The notes beneath the pieces are model-generated. The model saw only the letters and a program-made list of their open reading frames with translations, searched no databases and was not told the origin of the DNA. From contig NC_071338.1 in NCBI RefSeq assembly GCF_027744825.2, positions 26,426,001 through 26,490,000 of the forward strand: 64,000 nucleotides of DNA. The letters are read 5' to 3'. This stretch comes from Synchiropus splendidus (Eukaryota; Chordata; Actinopteri; Syngnathiformes; Callionymidae). Shown here in pieces: positions 42,001 through 51,863 of this stretch. Every line of letters begins with the position of its first letter. The first letter of the stretch is position 1. The translations under genes and the position numbers were made by a program.

Positions 42001-45000
42001 AATCAGCCCATAGGCTTGTTGGTTAAACCAGAAGGATATAGACAGTTAAACCTTAATTATAGGGAAGTCATTACAGGATAACAGAAGCTTTTTGGATTAA
42101 ACGGAACAATTGAATGATATGACAAAGAATCGGGGGTTCAGCTGCCAACACATGAAAAGAGGTGAACTAATAATCTGAAGGACATTTTCAAGTCAATCAG
42201 AGAATGTGTCACAGGTATAGTTGATGTAAATCTAACACAAATGCCACAAACAGACAACAAAAAACACTGTCTTACGGATCGTGCGGAACCGTTTCACTTC
42301 AGAGAAAAATATTTACCCTTCGTCTGACTCATAATTAGAGAACAAATGTTCTGTCTGCAAAGTGCCCTTATTAGGATTAAACAACTCGTTTTATTTTGTT
42401 GGACAAATGCAGCATGCTCAGAGAATGAAAGAAAAATAAAACCAGTGTGTTCGTCAGCCTCTGCTATGCGCTCAGCTCTATTTTTAAACAAATATGTATT
42501 CTCCTGGGACGAGAGACTTGCTTCTTTTAGGAAAATACTGAAGGTATTATTTCATGGCTTCAAGCACTTACTTATATCAGGGCAACTATGACTCAGACAA
42601 GTATGTTTTTAAAAACCATAAAAAACACGCTGTTCTCATCCTGAACAACTTGTTTGCTGACTAATGCACTTGGTTCATTGAGGGGCACTTAACCATCTGA
42701 ATCGCAGTCTCAGAGGTCTAACTTCTGTCCTATACAGCTTCCCTTCTACTCTGGGCGACTGATCCCAACATATGAACTCATGTTTACTGATGATTTAAAG
42801 CTCCATTCCTCTTCTCTCCATCTTTTCCCACAACTCATCTTTAGTCTCACTACAGATCACTATATCATCAGCAAACATCACAGCCCTCTCTAAACTCATC
42901 TCACAGTGCATAACAGCAAATAAGACTCCGACAGCACATCTCATCACTGTCCTCATACATGCTCCTGCACAACCCTCACATGCTTCTCTAATGCTCCTGA
43001 CTTCCTCATACAATACGACACTTCCTCTCGAGGAAGTCTGTCATTGGCTTTCGCCAGATCTACAAAGATACGGTGCAACTCCTTCTGATCTTGTGTCTAC
43101 TTCAATTTAGCTCTTATTTGTGATTGTTCATCCTGTTGTTCAAAGGGAAGTGGAAGTTTTTTTTCACTTCCCCATTCAAGACATTAATATTTATCTTAAT
43201 AATTGTACTATTTATAATTTAATGATCTTGAAATGTACAAAAATGAAGTCCTGATGATGGAACAGTTCCAGGTTTCAAATGCAATATCATGAAAATATCA
43301 GTTAGCATTGCTCTATAAGAGCTATGTTAGTTTCACTCACATGTTTCACTCAATTGATCCAGCCACACTCACACACACGGACACACACACACTCACACAC
43401 AGGTTTGTCACAACATCTTGTGGGGTCTGGCAAAAGAGCCCCACATAGACCTAAGGAGTCCACAAGGAGGTGTTTTCTTCAAAATCGGTCCACACTAAGA
43501 TGAACTTAAAGCTCCAGACGCACGCATATATGTATGTATGTGAACATCTTTGTAGCTAACGGTCCAAATTTAGAGCCTGCGTGAGACATGACAGTACAAT
43601 CATCCACTTGTGAAGTGAAATCTTATGACTCGACCAATCCGCCACATACTAGCACACATACTTGAGTGCACTGCTTTCATAATATCTTCTGCACAACAGG
43701 ACACATTTTGACTTGTTTTGGAGAAAACAATTGCTGTGTTTTTGGAACAGCATCACAACCCCAGTCACAGTGAAGGTTTCAGATTTATTAATAGCTGCAG
43801 CAGCTTTGTAGTTTGTTGTAACTTGAATGTTGAAGTCACTGTTGTGAACAAAATACTCAGTACAGAATGGATTCGGGGCATTTATTGTCCTTTCTTCATG
43901 ATGCATGTGAAACTTTAGACCACACTTCGTACTGAGGTCTTTCATTAAGTCGAGCAGATCTGCGAGGCATGCATACAGATAATCCCTCGTCTCACCTTCC
44001 AGGGTATTCCTGCGCCCATCAGCCCCGACCACAACGTCAAACTCATAGTTGGCCACAGGGTGATCAGCAGGTCGGATTGCAGCTCTCCACCCAAGTCCTG
44101 ACACAGAAAACACAACAGAGCGTGAGGAGGGGAAAATGTTTTTTCACTTCACTCACATTACTGAAAGCACAATTATGCTGCACCTGAAAATGTACTTAAT
44201 ATATTTTCCTGCACTTCAGACTCTCAGTTTAGTGGGGACCAAAAATGTTGCTTTCCACTGACACCACTGGACCTTTGAATCAGTGCCTAGCATTTTGTTG
44301 TGCAACATTAGCAAGTGGAAAATTCATCCAAGGGCAGAGCTAAGTTTGTCACAGGACTCAGCAATGAGTCTAAATTTAAAGAGGCCCTTGTTGTTATCGC
44401 TGTATTGATATTACAGCTGAGTAGACGCCTGACAATGGCGTGCGATGTGCACTATAGGAGGAGCAGAAGTTGTTGATCCATAAGTAAACCAGAGGTGGTT
44501 TATTTGTTATCAGAACCAGCAAACAATGGGACAATAGAAAGGCGTACTTCTAACAAGTGAAGTGGACCCGATCACACAGTTGACCTCTGATAAGCTGAGT
44601 AATTAAAGCATCATCAAAAACTAGATCAGTGTCAGTGTTTGTTTTGGTACAATCTGGCCGTCAAGGAAATTAAATACTCCTGGCTGACCAGTTCCCTGCA
44701 GTCAGTACAGAGTCCAAGTAAGCTTGGAGCTGCTCATTAACAGGGACACACAGAAGCAGCTGGAGACTACAAAGTGCACATTAAAAACCAGTGAAAGTTT
44801 AAGACACTAAGCTACACATGTTGTGCCATCATCTATTTCCTGAGCAAACCTTCATTTTCTTGATCTTCGGCAGGTTCTCTGAGCTTTACAAACTCCACGT
44901 TGATGTGGAATTCGACTGCAACGATGAGGGCGATCTTCAGTAGCATTAACTGCAGCTGCTGAATACCTGCAACATTTTCTATATATTAAAAAAGGACCAG

Positions 45001-48000
45001 GCTTTTAAAAATAGACGCTTTATCACACTTACTGATGTGATCAATGGCTCCCGCACAGAATTTGCCATAGAACTTTTTGGCTCCGAGACTCCTCAGGTCA
45101 TGGATAGTGAAGGGCCAAAGGTGCAGCACATTGTTCCTGGAGAATGAGTCTCTTTTCTCAATCACAACTACTTTGGCACCCATCAAGGCCAGCTCAATAG
45201 CCGTACGCAGACCACAGGGTCCACCGCCGATGATAAGGCACTGGAAGAAGAGATATGGGGGAGGACAGATCCAGATATCAGTCTCTCATGCTACCGTTTT
45301 TTTTTTATAAATCCACTTAGAAACAGTTGAGGGCAGCAACAAGAGGTTTTAAACTTTAAACACAAAAGGTGAGAACAGAATTCCCAAGATAATAGTCTTC
45401 AAGATGCCGGGCACCAATAATGGCTCCATTCATTGTGAAATGAAAATCCACATTGTTGTACTACAGCCAAAAAGGGCGCTTGACCAAATCCTTCATCACA
45501 CTTCACGAGAGTAACAATCTTTTCCTGTTGAGTGCGTCAGCCTCAGATGAGGAAAAAAAAGGCAGTTTATTGAGGTTACAACATTTCTCGAAGAATGTGT
45601 CTCCATCATGACATCACCGTCTTGAAGGAAAGATGAAAGAGGTGACGCATGTGTGTGGACCTCCTTTTCTGGCAAGCTCAGACGTCTTTCTTTCTAAAGA
45701 TGGAAGTGCGGGGTTTGCTTCTCTTTAAGAAGTGCATGATCCTGGAATAATTTTGTAATGCAATCTTCATGTTGTTTCAGAAAGCCCAGACAGGGAAATG
45801 AAAGATGAATGATTCATGGAGTTGTTTATAGCACTTGATCAATGTTTGTTTTTCAAGTGGTTTAAGGTAATTGAGAAAGAGACAGTGCCATGTCTCTGAT
45901 TGCACATCTGTTTCCAACGGCAAGACATCGTCATATTCTCCTTGAGGTCTTTTTGATGACTTATTCCCAGGTGTGACTGAGGTCAGAGATACACAGTCTC
46001 CTCAAGCTTAGCTCATCTTTTTCTCTGCGCTATTGTTTCAATTAAGGCAACTTCTTTTTTCTTACTTTAGATTTGCAGAACAAAAGCCTGGACAGTGGTT
46101 GACATGGCTATCTACTTCAATAGTTTCACCCCATTAAAGGTGAGCACAGCAGTACGTTCAAAACCAAGAGGCACGATCACCAGCGCCTGATGTGCCAGCT
46201 GGGCACAGTTATCAAGGCAAAATACCGAGCATTTGAATCTCTGAGGACTGAGAAGAATGACAAATTTGTGATCTCAGTTTTATTTCGTTATGTGTTGGTT
46301 ATTTGAACTGAATTATCATTGACTGCTCAAAAGTGTATAATATTCAATGCGCAGTCAATGTGGCTCCAGTCACTCATTAACACTAAATTGGATATGTGTA
46401 AACGTACCTGTATATGAATCTATCAGATGGACAGAAAGACAGCTTTTTCACTGGAGGGAGCCACAACTAAAGCTCGACAGAGGGTCCATCTCATTTTTCT
46501 AATATATTTTCCACACGTGGATATTCCAGAGGACTTTCCTACAACGCGCTGACTCTGCGCTTCCGTCCGTTGACCTCAATGTCCTCTAAAGGTTCTACCT
46601 TCCTGGTCACATTTGACCAGTCAGCATTATTGAACCTAAGGGGATAAAAGCAATTGTTGGCTTGTGTGTTTGTCACATTCTGAAATGTTTAAACTCATAT
46701 TCAGTTTCATTTTTGATTTATTTATAACTACATTCCATGTTCTATATTACTACATTACTGTTCTATATTATCACAACATGTAAAACCGTGTTTTCCCCTC
46801 TCTGTACAAAGCAACTATAATAACATAAATATGGGCACCTAAAATGAATCAAGTTGATCGAATGAAGATAAAATTATTATTATTGCCCTTATCACATGCT
46901 GAAACCTGGCTTGGCTTACACAACTCACGCGGAACTTTATCTGATAGGAAATGATGGTGCTTTACGGCAAAAGGACTATTATTTCCAAAGAAACACACCA
47001 GGGATTTGAGATCGTGTCTCTACAGGCAGCTCTCAGCTCTTATAATTGAGATGACATCACATCCTCCGTCTTAGCATTCCTGGCGCTGCAGTAATCATCG
47101 AGGTGCTGAGTGAAACCGCATCTGTAGCTTTTAAAAACCTGAGACGTCATAAAAGATGAGGCCCAATAGTAGAGGGAATTGTTATCAAATTAAAGTGGCT
47201 ACACCAGTTGTTCAAGAAGCTTTAGAAGCCTGTACCATGGGTTCACAACACTTGTATCCTCACTTAAGCTGCGGCTCCTGGTTTACTAGTTTGGTGCACA
47301 AAACAACTTTGTGCTTTACAGCCAAGCCCTGTGAATTGTTGCCGTGATGTCATTATACCCTGAATTTTATTGTAATCACACGTTTTCTTTCTAAAGAGGC
47401 ATGTGTGCCTTTATAGCTGAACGTGTAAACCTACGCTGCCACTCCTCAGAAACACACCAGATCTAATAAAGAACGCAGAGCAACCTCATGAAAGTTTTGG
47501 GAGGGAGGGGATTCAAAGTTGCTGAGTGATGCTGTCTGTTTTTCATTAAAAAAGCGGTGTACTGCACACGATTGATGGGTGATCCCAGTGTGATACAGAG
47601 CATCACTGAATGCATCGCATTTCTGAACAGACTATAATACAATTTTTACTTAACCGGGTAGCAAAAAATGTGGAAACTCTAAGCAAACAAAATTAGATGG
47701 TGAACTGTACAGTTCATGAAAGACATCTGTCTTCATGTTTAGGTTGCTATTATCAAGAGACAGGGACAGAGAATAACAACTGTGTCACTGCCTGTGTTAC
47801 AGAACTCAGCTGAGCATTTTAATGGTGCCATGTGGTGGGTCACAGAGCAGACCACTAACAACTTAGAAAAGGAAGTGCCTGACCTTAAGTCAAGAAGACA
47901 ACTCCTTCATGGGACAAACAGCCTTCACTAGAACTCCACACAATACTTAACACTCTTGACCAAATGTTTTGTACTGTACATATGCAAAGGTCTATCATAC

Positions 48001-48636
48001 TCTCAGGTGGAAGAAGTACTGTTAAATGTACTGTTTTACTGACATAAAAGAAAAAATAAACTAACAAAAGCCTATGTTAAAAGAAAAAGCTGCACCTTTG
48101 TCCTTGTTTTAAGTTGAAATGCAGACTATATAAAATGTATCTTTAAGATAGATAGATAGATAGATAGATAGGTAGATAGATAGGTAGATAGATAGATACT
48201 GTAGATGATGAGTTAGGAATCATTCAAGTAGTTGGTAGGAAAAAAAGGTGTGATGGCTGACAATGTCTAATATCTCTGTCAATGGTAATTTTCTCAAGGA
48301 GAGCGTGTAAAAAGGGAAAACACATGAGAAGGAAAGACGTATCCAGAGCACATCTGCCAGTACCATTACACCAACCTTGTTGTCCATACAGGCTTGACCT
48401 TTCTTGTATTCCTTATGAGACATCCGCTTGTCCAATTTAGTCCACAGAGCTTTGGCCTTCCAGCAGGTGACCTTTGCTTTTAGGCTGCTGTAGAAGCTGC
48501 TGTGCTCTGCAGGGTCAAGATCCAGCTGTGTGCACAGCAAGTTAAACGCTTGCAGAGTTCCTTTACAGGTCGAAGCCTGGACAAAGTTTTCAAACAGCTT
48601 TGCCACACTGTCCCTCTCTTCTTCTGTCACCCCCAT
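30400..48636 (-). CDS. mical2: MICAL2-type F-actin methionine monooxygenase (whole coding span, 20 exons)
   Basis: MICAL proteins are FAD/NADPH monooxygenases that oxidise actin methionines 44 and 47 and so depolymerise filaments; MICAL2 acts largely in the nucleus on SRF/MRTF signalling. Twenty exons with compatible phases join into 1053 residues. In order these are an N-terminal FAD-binding monooxygenase (about 1-490) with [19 protein letters not shown] and [16 protein letters not shown] motifs intact; a calponin-homology domain (about 515-625); a basic YKRRRKF patch (about 674-680) resembling the MICAL2 NLS; a proline-rich linker; a LIM domain (about 852-910); and a hydrophobic C-terminal segment. 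The start is the first ATG of an exon that matches the MICAL2 N terminus. No frameshift or internal stop was found. A bMERB domain is absent. The neighbour DKK3, transcribed in the opposite direction, supports MICAL2 rather than MICAL1 or MICAL3. Whether this is the a or b fish duplicate is not decided. Confidence 0.95.
30988..31664. mobile_element. DNA transposon copy with TAATTTCCA-ACTATA ends
   Basis: The left end reads ataatttccaaactata and the right end, reversed, reads gtaatttccagactata, forming inverted ends. The subterminal text (actactttttt, then gcggcttatac and cggctaatatatgg) is of the kind found in widespread fish MITEs. It lies in the last intron of MICAL2. No transposase is encoded. 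Confidence 0.65.
31793..31900 (+). pseudogene. Decayed mariner-type transposase fragment
   Basis: The plus-strand frame reads [11 protein letters not shown], then about 20 residues, then [11 protein letters not shown]. In mariner-family transposases a block of the form IIGPFFF is followed about 30 residues later by WFQQDGA, which carries the second catalytic Asp. Here the Asp after WFQQ is Asn and the following text is lost. Only this short piece is recognisable, so it is a relic in the last MICAL2 intron. Confidence 0.5.
32140..32216 (-). CDS. mical2: MICAL2 exon 19: second half of LIM domain
   Basis: It encodes residues 898-923, starting [12 protein letters not shown]. The Cys and His of YCKLH complete the second zinc finger of the LIM domain. 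The acceptor is ctgcag and the donor GTAGGT; it enters in phase 1 and leaves in phase 0. Confidence 0.9.
32299..32479 (-). CDS. mical2: MICAL2 exon 18: first part of LIM domain
   Basis: It encodes residues 838-897. CHLC, then [10 protein letters not shown], supply the zinc ligands of finger 1 and the start of finger 2 in the LIM pattern CX2C-H-X2-C-X2-C-X2-C. The sequence [20 protein letters not shown] closely resembles the MICAL LIM domains. The acceptor is ctcttag; the donor GTCTGT is weak but keeps G at +5. Confidence 0.93.
32480..33974. other. MICAL2 intron 17
   Basis: No coding sequence is seen. It holds a GATA/GACA tetranucleotide array at 32945-33026; the rest is unremarkable. Confidence 0.5.
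32945..33026. repeat. (GATA)n(GACA)n(GATA)n microsatellite
   Basis: A tetranucleotide array of about 82 bases runs through TAGA units, CAGA units and TAGA units again. It lies in MICAL2 intron 17. Confidence 0.97.
33975..34082 (-). CDS. mical2: MICAL2 exon 17: linker before LIM domain
   Basis: It encodes residues 802-837, beginning [15 protein letters not shown] and containing [10 protein letters not shown]. This matches a conserved block just upstream of the LIM domain in MICAL2 (human text of the form TREFHTKNIKEKAAHLASMF, from memory). It is phase 0 on both sides, with a cctgtag acceptor and a GTGACT donor. It is easily missed because it is short. Confidence 0.88.
35738..35986 (-). CDS. 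mical2: MICAL2 exon 16: proline-rich linker
   Basis: It encodes residues 719-801, with proline runs ([11 protein letters not shown]) suited to SH3 or EVH1 binding, followed by [17 protein letters not shown], which looks helical. It is phase 0 on both sides, between a cttccag acceptor and a GTGAAC donor. The region is poorly conserved among MICALs, so assignment rests on phase, position and the continuous frame. Confidence 0.82.
36486..36581 (-). CDS. mical2: MICAL2 exon 15: short Ser/Pro-rich exon
   Basis: It encodes 32 residues (687-718), [12 protein letters not shown], then [15 protein letters not shown]. The PPLPPR run is an SH3-type ligand. It is phase 0 on both sides, with a cttag acceptor and GTAGAT donor. 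A multiple-of-three length makes it a possible cassette exon. Confidence 0.72.
36980..37045 (-). CDS. mical2: MICAL2 exon 14: basic NLS-like patch
   Basis: It encodes residues 665-686, [20 protein letters not shown]. The KRRRK cluster corresponds to the MNKRRRKG region of human MICAL2, part of its nuclear localisation signal. It is 66 bases, phase 0, with a gttttag acceptor and GTTAGT donor. Confidence 0.85.
37245..37351 (-). CDS. mical2: MICAL2 exon 13: post-CH linker
   Basis: It encodes residues 629-664 and contains [15 protein letters not shown], corresponding to NNYLNLTFPRKRTPR in human MICAL2 as I recall it. It follows a cctacag acceptor and ends at a GTGACT donor, phase 1 in and phase 0 out. 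Confidence 0.88.
37815..38014 (-). CDS. mical2: MICAL2 exon 12: second half of CH domain
   Basis: It encodes residues 562-628. [20 protein letters not shown], then EREFGIRPL and [14 protein letters not shown], form the C-terminal helices of the calponin-homology domain. The acceptor is tttccag and the donor GTACTG. Confidence 0.95.
38810..38957 (-). CDS. mical2: MICAL2 exon 11: first half of CH domain
   Basis: It encodes residues 513-561. [36 protein letters not shown] and HRFKPQL give the N-terminal CH helices with the conserved Trp and the [10 protein letters not shown] motif. I chose the donor GTATGT at 38809 over a nearer GTTTAA, because only the longer exon retains the FKPQLIDFDS continuity. 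Confidence 0.92.
39722..39812 (-). CDS. mical2: MICAL2 exon 10: linker between FAD and CH domains
   Basis: It encodes residues 483-512, [10 protein letters not shown] and [10 protein letters not shown], matching the VKHLYITKEL and SVRRSVNLSR blocks of human MICAL2. The acceptor is ttgttcag and the donor GTGATT. Confidence 0.88.
39889..40015 (-). CDS. mical2: MICAL2 exon 9: end of monooxygenase domain
   Basis: It encodes residues 440-482, [20 protein letters not shown], then DPSTRYPNL and VRPHQ. This block closes the MICAL flavoprotein domain. The acceptor is aattag and the donor GTACAG. Confidence 0.95.
40153..40268 (-). CDS. mical2: MICAL2 exon 8: FAD-contact motif
   Basis: It encodes residues 402-439, [20 protein letters not shown], then WMVKSW and VLEVLAER. 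Joined to exon 7 it completes the conserved GD motif region ([14 protein letters not shown]) that holds the FAD ribityl and pyrophosphate. Confidence 0.96.
41001..41258 (-). CDS. mical2: MICAL2 exon 7: monooxygenase domain
   Basis: It encodes residues 316-401, including [39 protein letters not shown] and [12 protein letters not shown]. It is phase 0 on both sides, with a cctgcag acceptor and GTAAAA donor. Confidence 0.96.
41406..41506 (-). CDS. mical2: MICAL2 exon 6: monooxygenase domain
   Basis: It encodes residues 282-315, [20 protein letters not shown] and [13 protein letters not shown], nearly identical to vertebrate MICAL2. The acceptor is tgtgcag and the donor GTAAGT. Confidence 0.96.
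41815..41970 (-). CDS. mical2: MICAL2 exon 5: monooxygenase domain
   Basis: It encodes residues 230-281, [20 protein letters not shown], then [20 protein letters not shown] and DLKEETG. The donor is GTTGGC, off-consensus at +3/+4 but with G at +5. Confidence 0.96.
42795..43100 (-). pseudogene. LINE reverse-transcriptase fragment in MICAL2 intron 4
   Basis: The frame on the minus strand reads [20 protein letters not shown], holding the FADD form of the reverse-transcriptase active-site box. Upstream in other frames are [20 protein letters not shown] and CMRKSG. The same family occurs at 58699-59790. Frameshifts and the lack of flanking domains make it a dead 5'-truncated copy. The clade is not assigned. 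Confidence 0.8.
43101..43995. other. MICAL2 intron 4, remainder
   Basis: It includes a CA-rich stretch at about 43370-43405. Otherwise it is non-coding intronic DNA with no further element that I can name. Confidence 0.5.
43996..44097 (-). CDS. mical2: MICAL2 exon 4: second FAD motif
   Basis: It encodes residues 196-229, [20 protein letters not shown] then [13 protein letters not shown]. The DG motif ([10 protein letters not shown]) of flavin monooxygenases, which contacts FAD and NADPH, is intact. The acceptor is gtgtcag and the donor GTGAGA. Confidence 0.96.
44850..44966 (-). CDS. mical2: MICAL2 exon 3: monooxygenase domain
   Basis: It encodes residues 157-195, [20 protein letters not shown] then [19 protein letters not shown]. 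It corresponds to the block starting SIRQLQLILFKVALMLGVEI in human MICAL2. The donor GTTTGC is weak. Phase 1 on both sides. Confidence 0.94.
45033..45240 (-). CDS. mical2: MICAL2 exon 2: Rossmann FAD-binding motif
   Basis: It encodes residues 88-156. [20 protein letters not shown] is the GxGxxG dinucleotide-binding loop, followed by [20 protein letters not shown] with its acidic residue after the second strand, and [18 protein letters not shown]. The acceptor is cttccag and the donor GTAAGT. Confidence 0.97.
45241..48375. other. MICAL2 intron 1 (first within the coding region)
   Basis: This is about 3.1 kb of non-coding DNA, with a GATA-type array at 48147-48197. No embedded gene is recognised. 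Confidence 0.55.
48147..48197. repeat. (GATA)n microsatellite with GGTA interruptions
   Basis: About 12 tetranucleotide units of GATA, with two GGTA variants. Located in MICAL2 intron 1. Confidence 0.95.
48376..48636 (-). CDS. mical2: MICAL2 exon 1 (first coding): N terminus
   Basis: It encodes residues 1-87, [19 protein letters not shown], then [37 protein letters not shown] and [11 protein letters not shown]. The [19 protein letters not shown] block is a signature of MICAL N termini. The ATG at 48636 follows an AACG context and aligns with the known start. A plausible acceptor (cttcag) lies about 10 bases upstream. The donor is GTTGGT, phase 0. Confidence 0.95.
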
Positions 48637-48639
48637 CGT

Positions 48640-51600
48640 TCTTCACTGAAGTAGATGAGGTCCTGCTTCCTCCAGTGAGCAGCCAGATGTGGCTACGGCC
48701 TCAGCTCCACTGGTGATATCATGCCCAGTCTGCAGAAAAAAAAGGCAGACTCTGATGTCATCTGGCAAAGAATCTGTGTTTCAGACGTTTGAACGAATTG
48801 AAGGTTTCCTGTTGAAATCAGCTGACAAGATGGAACTCTTCTATATAAATCCACCTAAATTTAATCATGTTCCGTTGCAGAGACTTTGGACGTACATCAA
48901 ATAACATCGCACTCAAAGATTAGCCTGCTGGGATTTATATGCCGCTCAGATTGAGAATGCAAACACCACATTACAGACTGTCAAGTTCAGACAGCTGTTG
49001 GGCATGTTTGCCAGATATACAATTGATGTGAAACCACATGGAGCCATAAAAGAAGCTGTCGCACAGTGGTGGATTACTTCCTCCTAAGCTGCTGTCTGAA
49101 TAAAGGTGATTCAATTTTAATTTTTATCCATTAATGTTATCACAATATTGCCCTTTTGTCCTTGAATAAGTTAGAGTATCAGAGTAAAGTCAGAGTAAGA
49201 TATCAATTACAGACACAGTTCAATTTCTGTATGTGATTCAACAATGAACTCACATTTTAATGTGTTGGTTTGTGAATACTCTCTCTATAGATTTATCAGG
49301 CCCTAGCAAGTTCACATATTGTCTACAGTTAAAAATCAAGTTTAATATACATTTTCCCTACTGTTTCATCTTTATTTTATTATTATGAAACAATAACAAA
49401 TAATTATCTACAGGAAGACAACCCTGTGAATCTTTTTCGTGCTTTGTATTTTTAATATTCAACAGCTCCTAACAACAGAGCCAGTTAGTTCAGTTATGTG
49501 GCCCCACCGAAAATTAAAATTACCCACCTCTGTGCCAGCGCCTGGTATTCATGTTATTCAATCACTGATTCACAAGAGTAAATTAGGAGTAACTGGAAGC
49601 AGAGACGTGTATAATGCATATCAAGCATACAGATTGGAATCCATGAAACCCAAACTCACAAGGAGCACAGAAAAATGTCAGATCCTTTGTTCTCAAATGT
49701 AGAAGTAGTTCCAGTGTTCCCTGGCAGTGAGAAGAGCAACAATACTTTCTTATTCCTGGAGTGCAGCGCTTGCTATGGATGAGCAGACAGGAAATCTGCT
49801 GTCTCTCAAGCAAAATGTGACCGAGTTGAAATATTTCAAAAACCACATGAATTGGCAGCAGGCACAGATGCATACACTTTTAATTAAATCAATGTAGCTT
49901 TTGCTGCTGAACTGGTTTCACAGTGGTTCCGTGTAGTTTCCACATTTTAAAGACAGTAAAACAAGTAAATCTCTTTTCTCTTTAATCAACCATCAAGCAC
50001 AAGAGAATCAGTGCCAGAGCTCTACTTCAAAGCAAATGCAAAACTTTTCACGACTATGTGCGTGTTCGCTTGGGCGGAGACCACAGCTACTGCGAGTTTC
50101 GGGACGCAGACTTAGTCTCAAGCCTTTGATATTTTAATATCCCGAGGAGAGGGACAGGCAGGCCCAGCAGAGAGGCCAGGGGAGCTGATCAGGGCCCACA
50201 AAGTGCTCAGCTAGAGCACAACAGAGACTCGACCCAGCTATGATGCTGTATATAGAGAGCTCTAATCCAGGGCCAAACACCTATACACGCCTCCATTCCA
50301 AAATTACATTCAGTGACTGTGGCTGCACCAGAGCTTTAAAAACCCTTGTTCTGTCCGACCCCCGGGCCTTTCACAGCAGACAGTCAGCTGCAAACACAGC
50401 CAGTCTGCATTCCTGTGCCACGTGGATAAAAGAGCTGCTCCATCAGCAGGAGACCAGCACTGTGAGAAACCTCGCACTGCATCCTTCAGCTGGCTGGTCA
50501 GTACACCGCTGTGTTTAGGTGGGAATCCACCCTGTGATGGCCAAAGAAAGAAAGGGAGCTGACTGAGACAGACTTGATGTGCGATGCAGGTGTTTTAATC
50601 TTTCATGCCTGGCAGGAGTCTGTGATGGGAAAATTGCTGTGTAATCCACCATGCGGTAAGGAGCGCGTCTGGGGCTGAAATGAGGTTTGAGTCGAGTCAG
50701 TGGCATGGCATATGTTCAAATCAGTCACTGAAAAGTGTACTTTCGTTTGGACAGCAAACGACACCTGGAAGATATTGGTCACGGTTTTGGCCATTTCCTT
50801 ACACAAAATCCCGAACGTTCCCTTAAGACGCCAATGACACAGCTCCTCTGTGTATTGCAAATCAGCAGATCTGCTGAGCACAGGGTGATTGACTAATCTC
50901 TCCAAAATGGAGACATGCTCAGGAGTCAAAGTTCAAGATCCGGTAGAAAACCTTTCCTTTGGTATCAACTCAGCTTAGATGTCAAACAGAACCGACATAA
51001 AGCAACACACCACGGTAGCTATCGACAACATCTGAATCGACAGACCTTCATGCTTTCACCTTAGTGTTGTTGTCAAGACCACCAAACTTGCACTAGCACA
51101 TGCGGACACCAAGTCCAATATGGAGGGCCCTAGACCAAGTACAGACCAAGACCAGAATACAGCATACCGAAGTCTATTAGCCATATACACACACACTTAT
51201 TTCTCACTTCAAAAGAATTGGAAGAGCTGATACGCTATCCCCCCCGAATGGTCTTGGCCTCGACAGTTCTTGCATGCTCTGATCTCAGTCTCGGGTTAGG
51301 TGCTCTCGACTGCAAAGCCAGTTCACTTACAAATAAATTCCTTAGAAACCAGGAACCATGAAACAGCTGAAGTCCAACGCGCAGTTGAATCTAACTCCTT
51401 CTATTTTGGCCTGAGATTAAAAGGAACTGTTCACTATGAAAATCCACAATTCGGCCTGGTCAACAAACAACAAAAACCATTTGTTGCCCAATGAGCACAA
51501 ATGAAAAGGTACCGCTCGCTGTCTTCATCCAGGAGTCTATGTTCTCCCTCAAATAGTGTCCGACAGAAGACCATGACTTCATCAGCTCGGCCTGACACAG

Positions 51601-51829
51601 TGGAAAGTCACTTGTGGGCAGACGGAACAAAATCCACAGAATGGCTGTGAAAATATAACAGATGACAGAAGCAGTGGAAAGAATAAAAGCATGCAGACAC
51701 ACATGTTAACCCATCCATAAAATGATTTAGGGACCTGTACGGTGAATGATCCAATGGAGGGAATATATTTCACATACATGACTGCAGAAGGCATGGAAGT
51801 TTTGTTTGGAGATTTGGTGATGACATCAC

Positions 51830-51863
<34 letters not shown>

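Noticed and set aside
48689..48904. Plus-strand frame with a CPVCRKKR motif upstream of MICAL2
   Set aside because: There is one CxxC pair only, no second zinc-ligand set, no splice support, and no relative that I recognise.
49439..49873. Overlapping open frames on both strands in the MICAL2 5' intron
   Set aside because: There is no domain resemblance or splice-site pattern; lengths are within chance expectation for AT-rich DNA.
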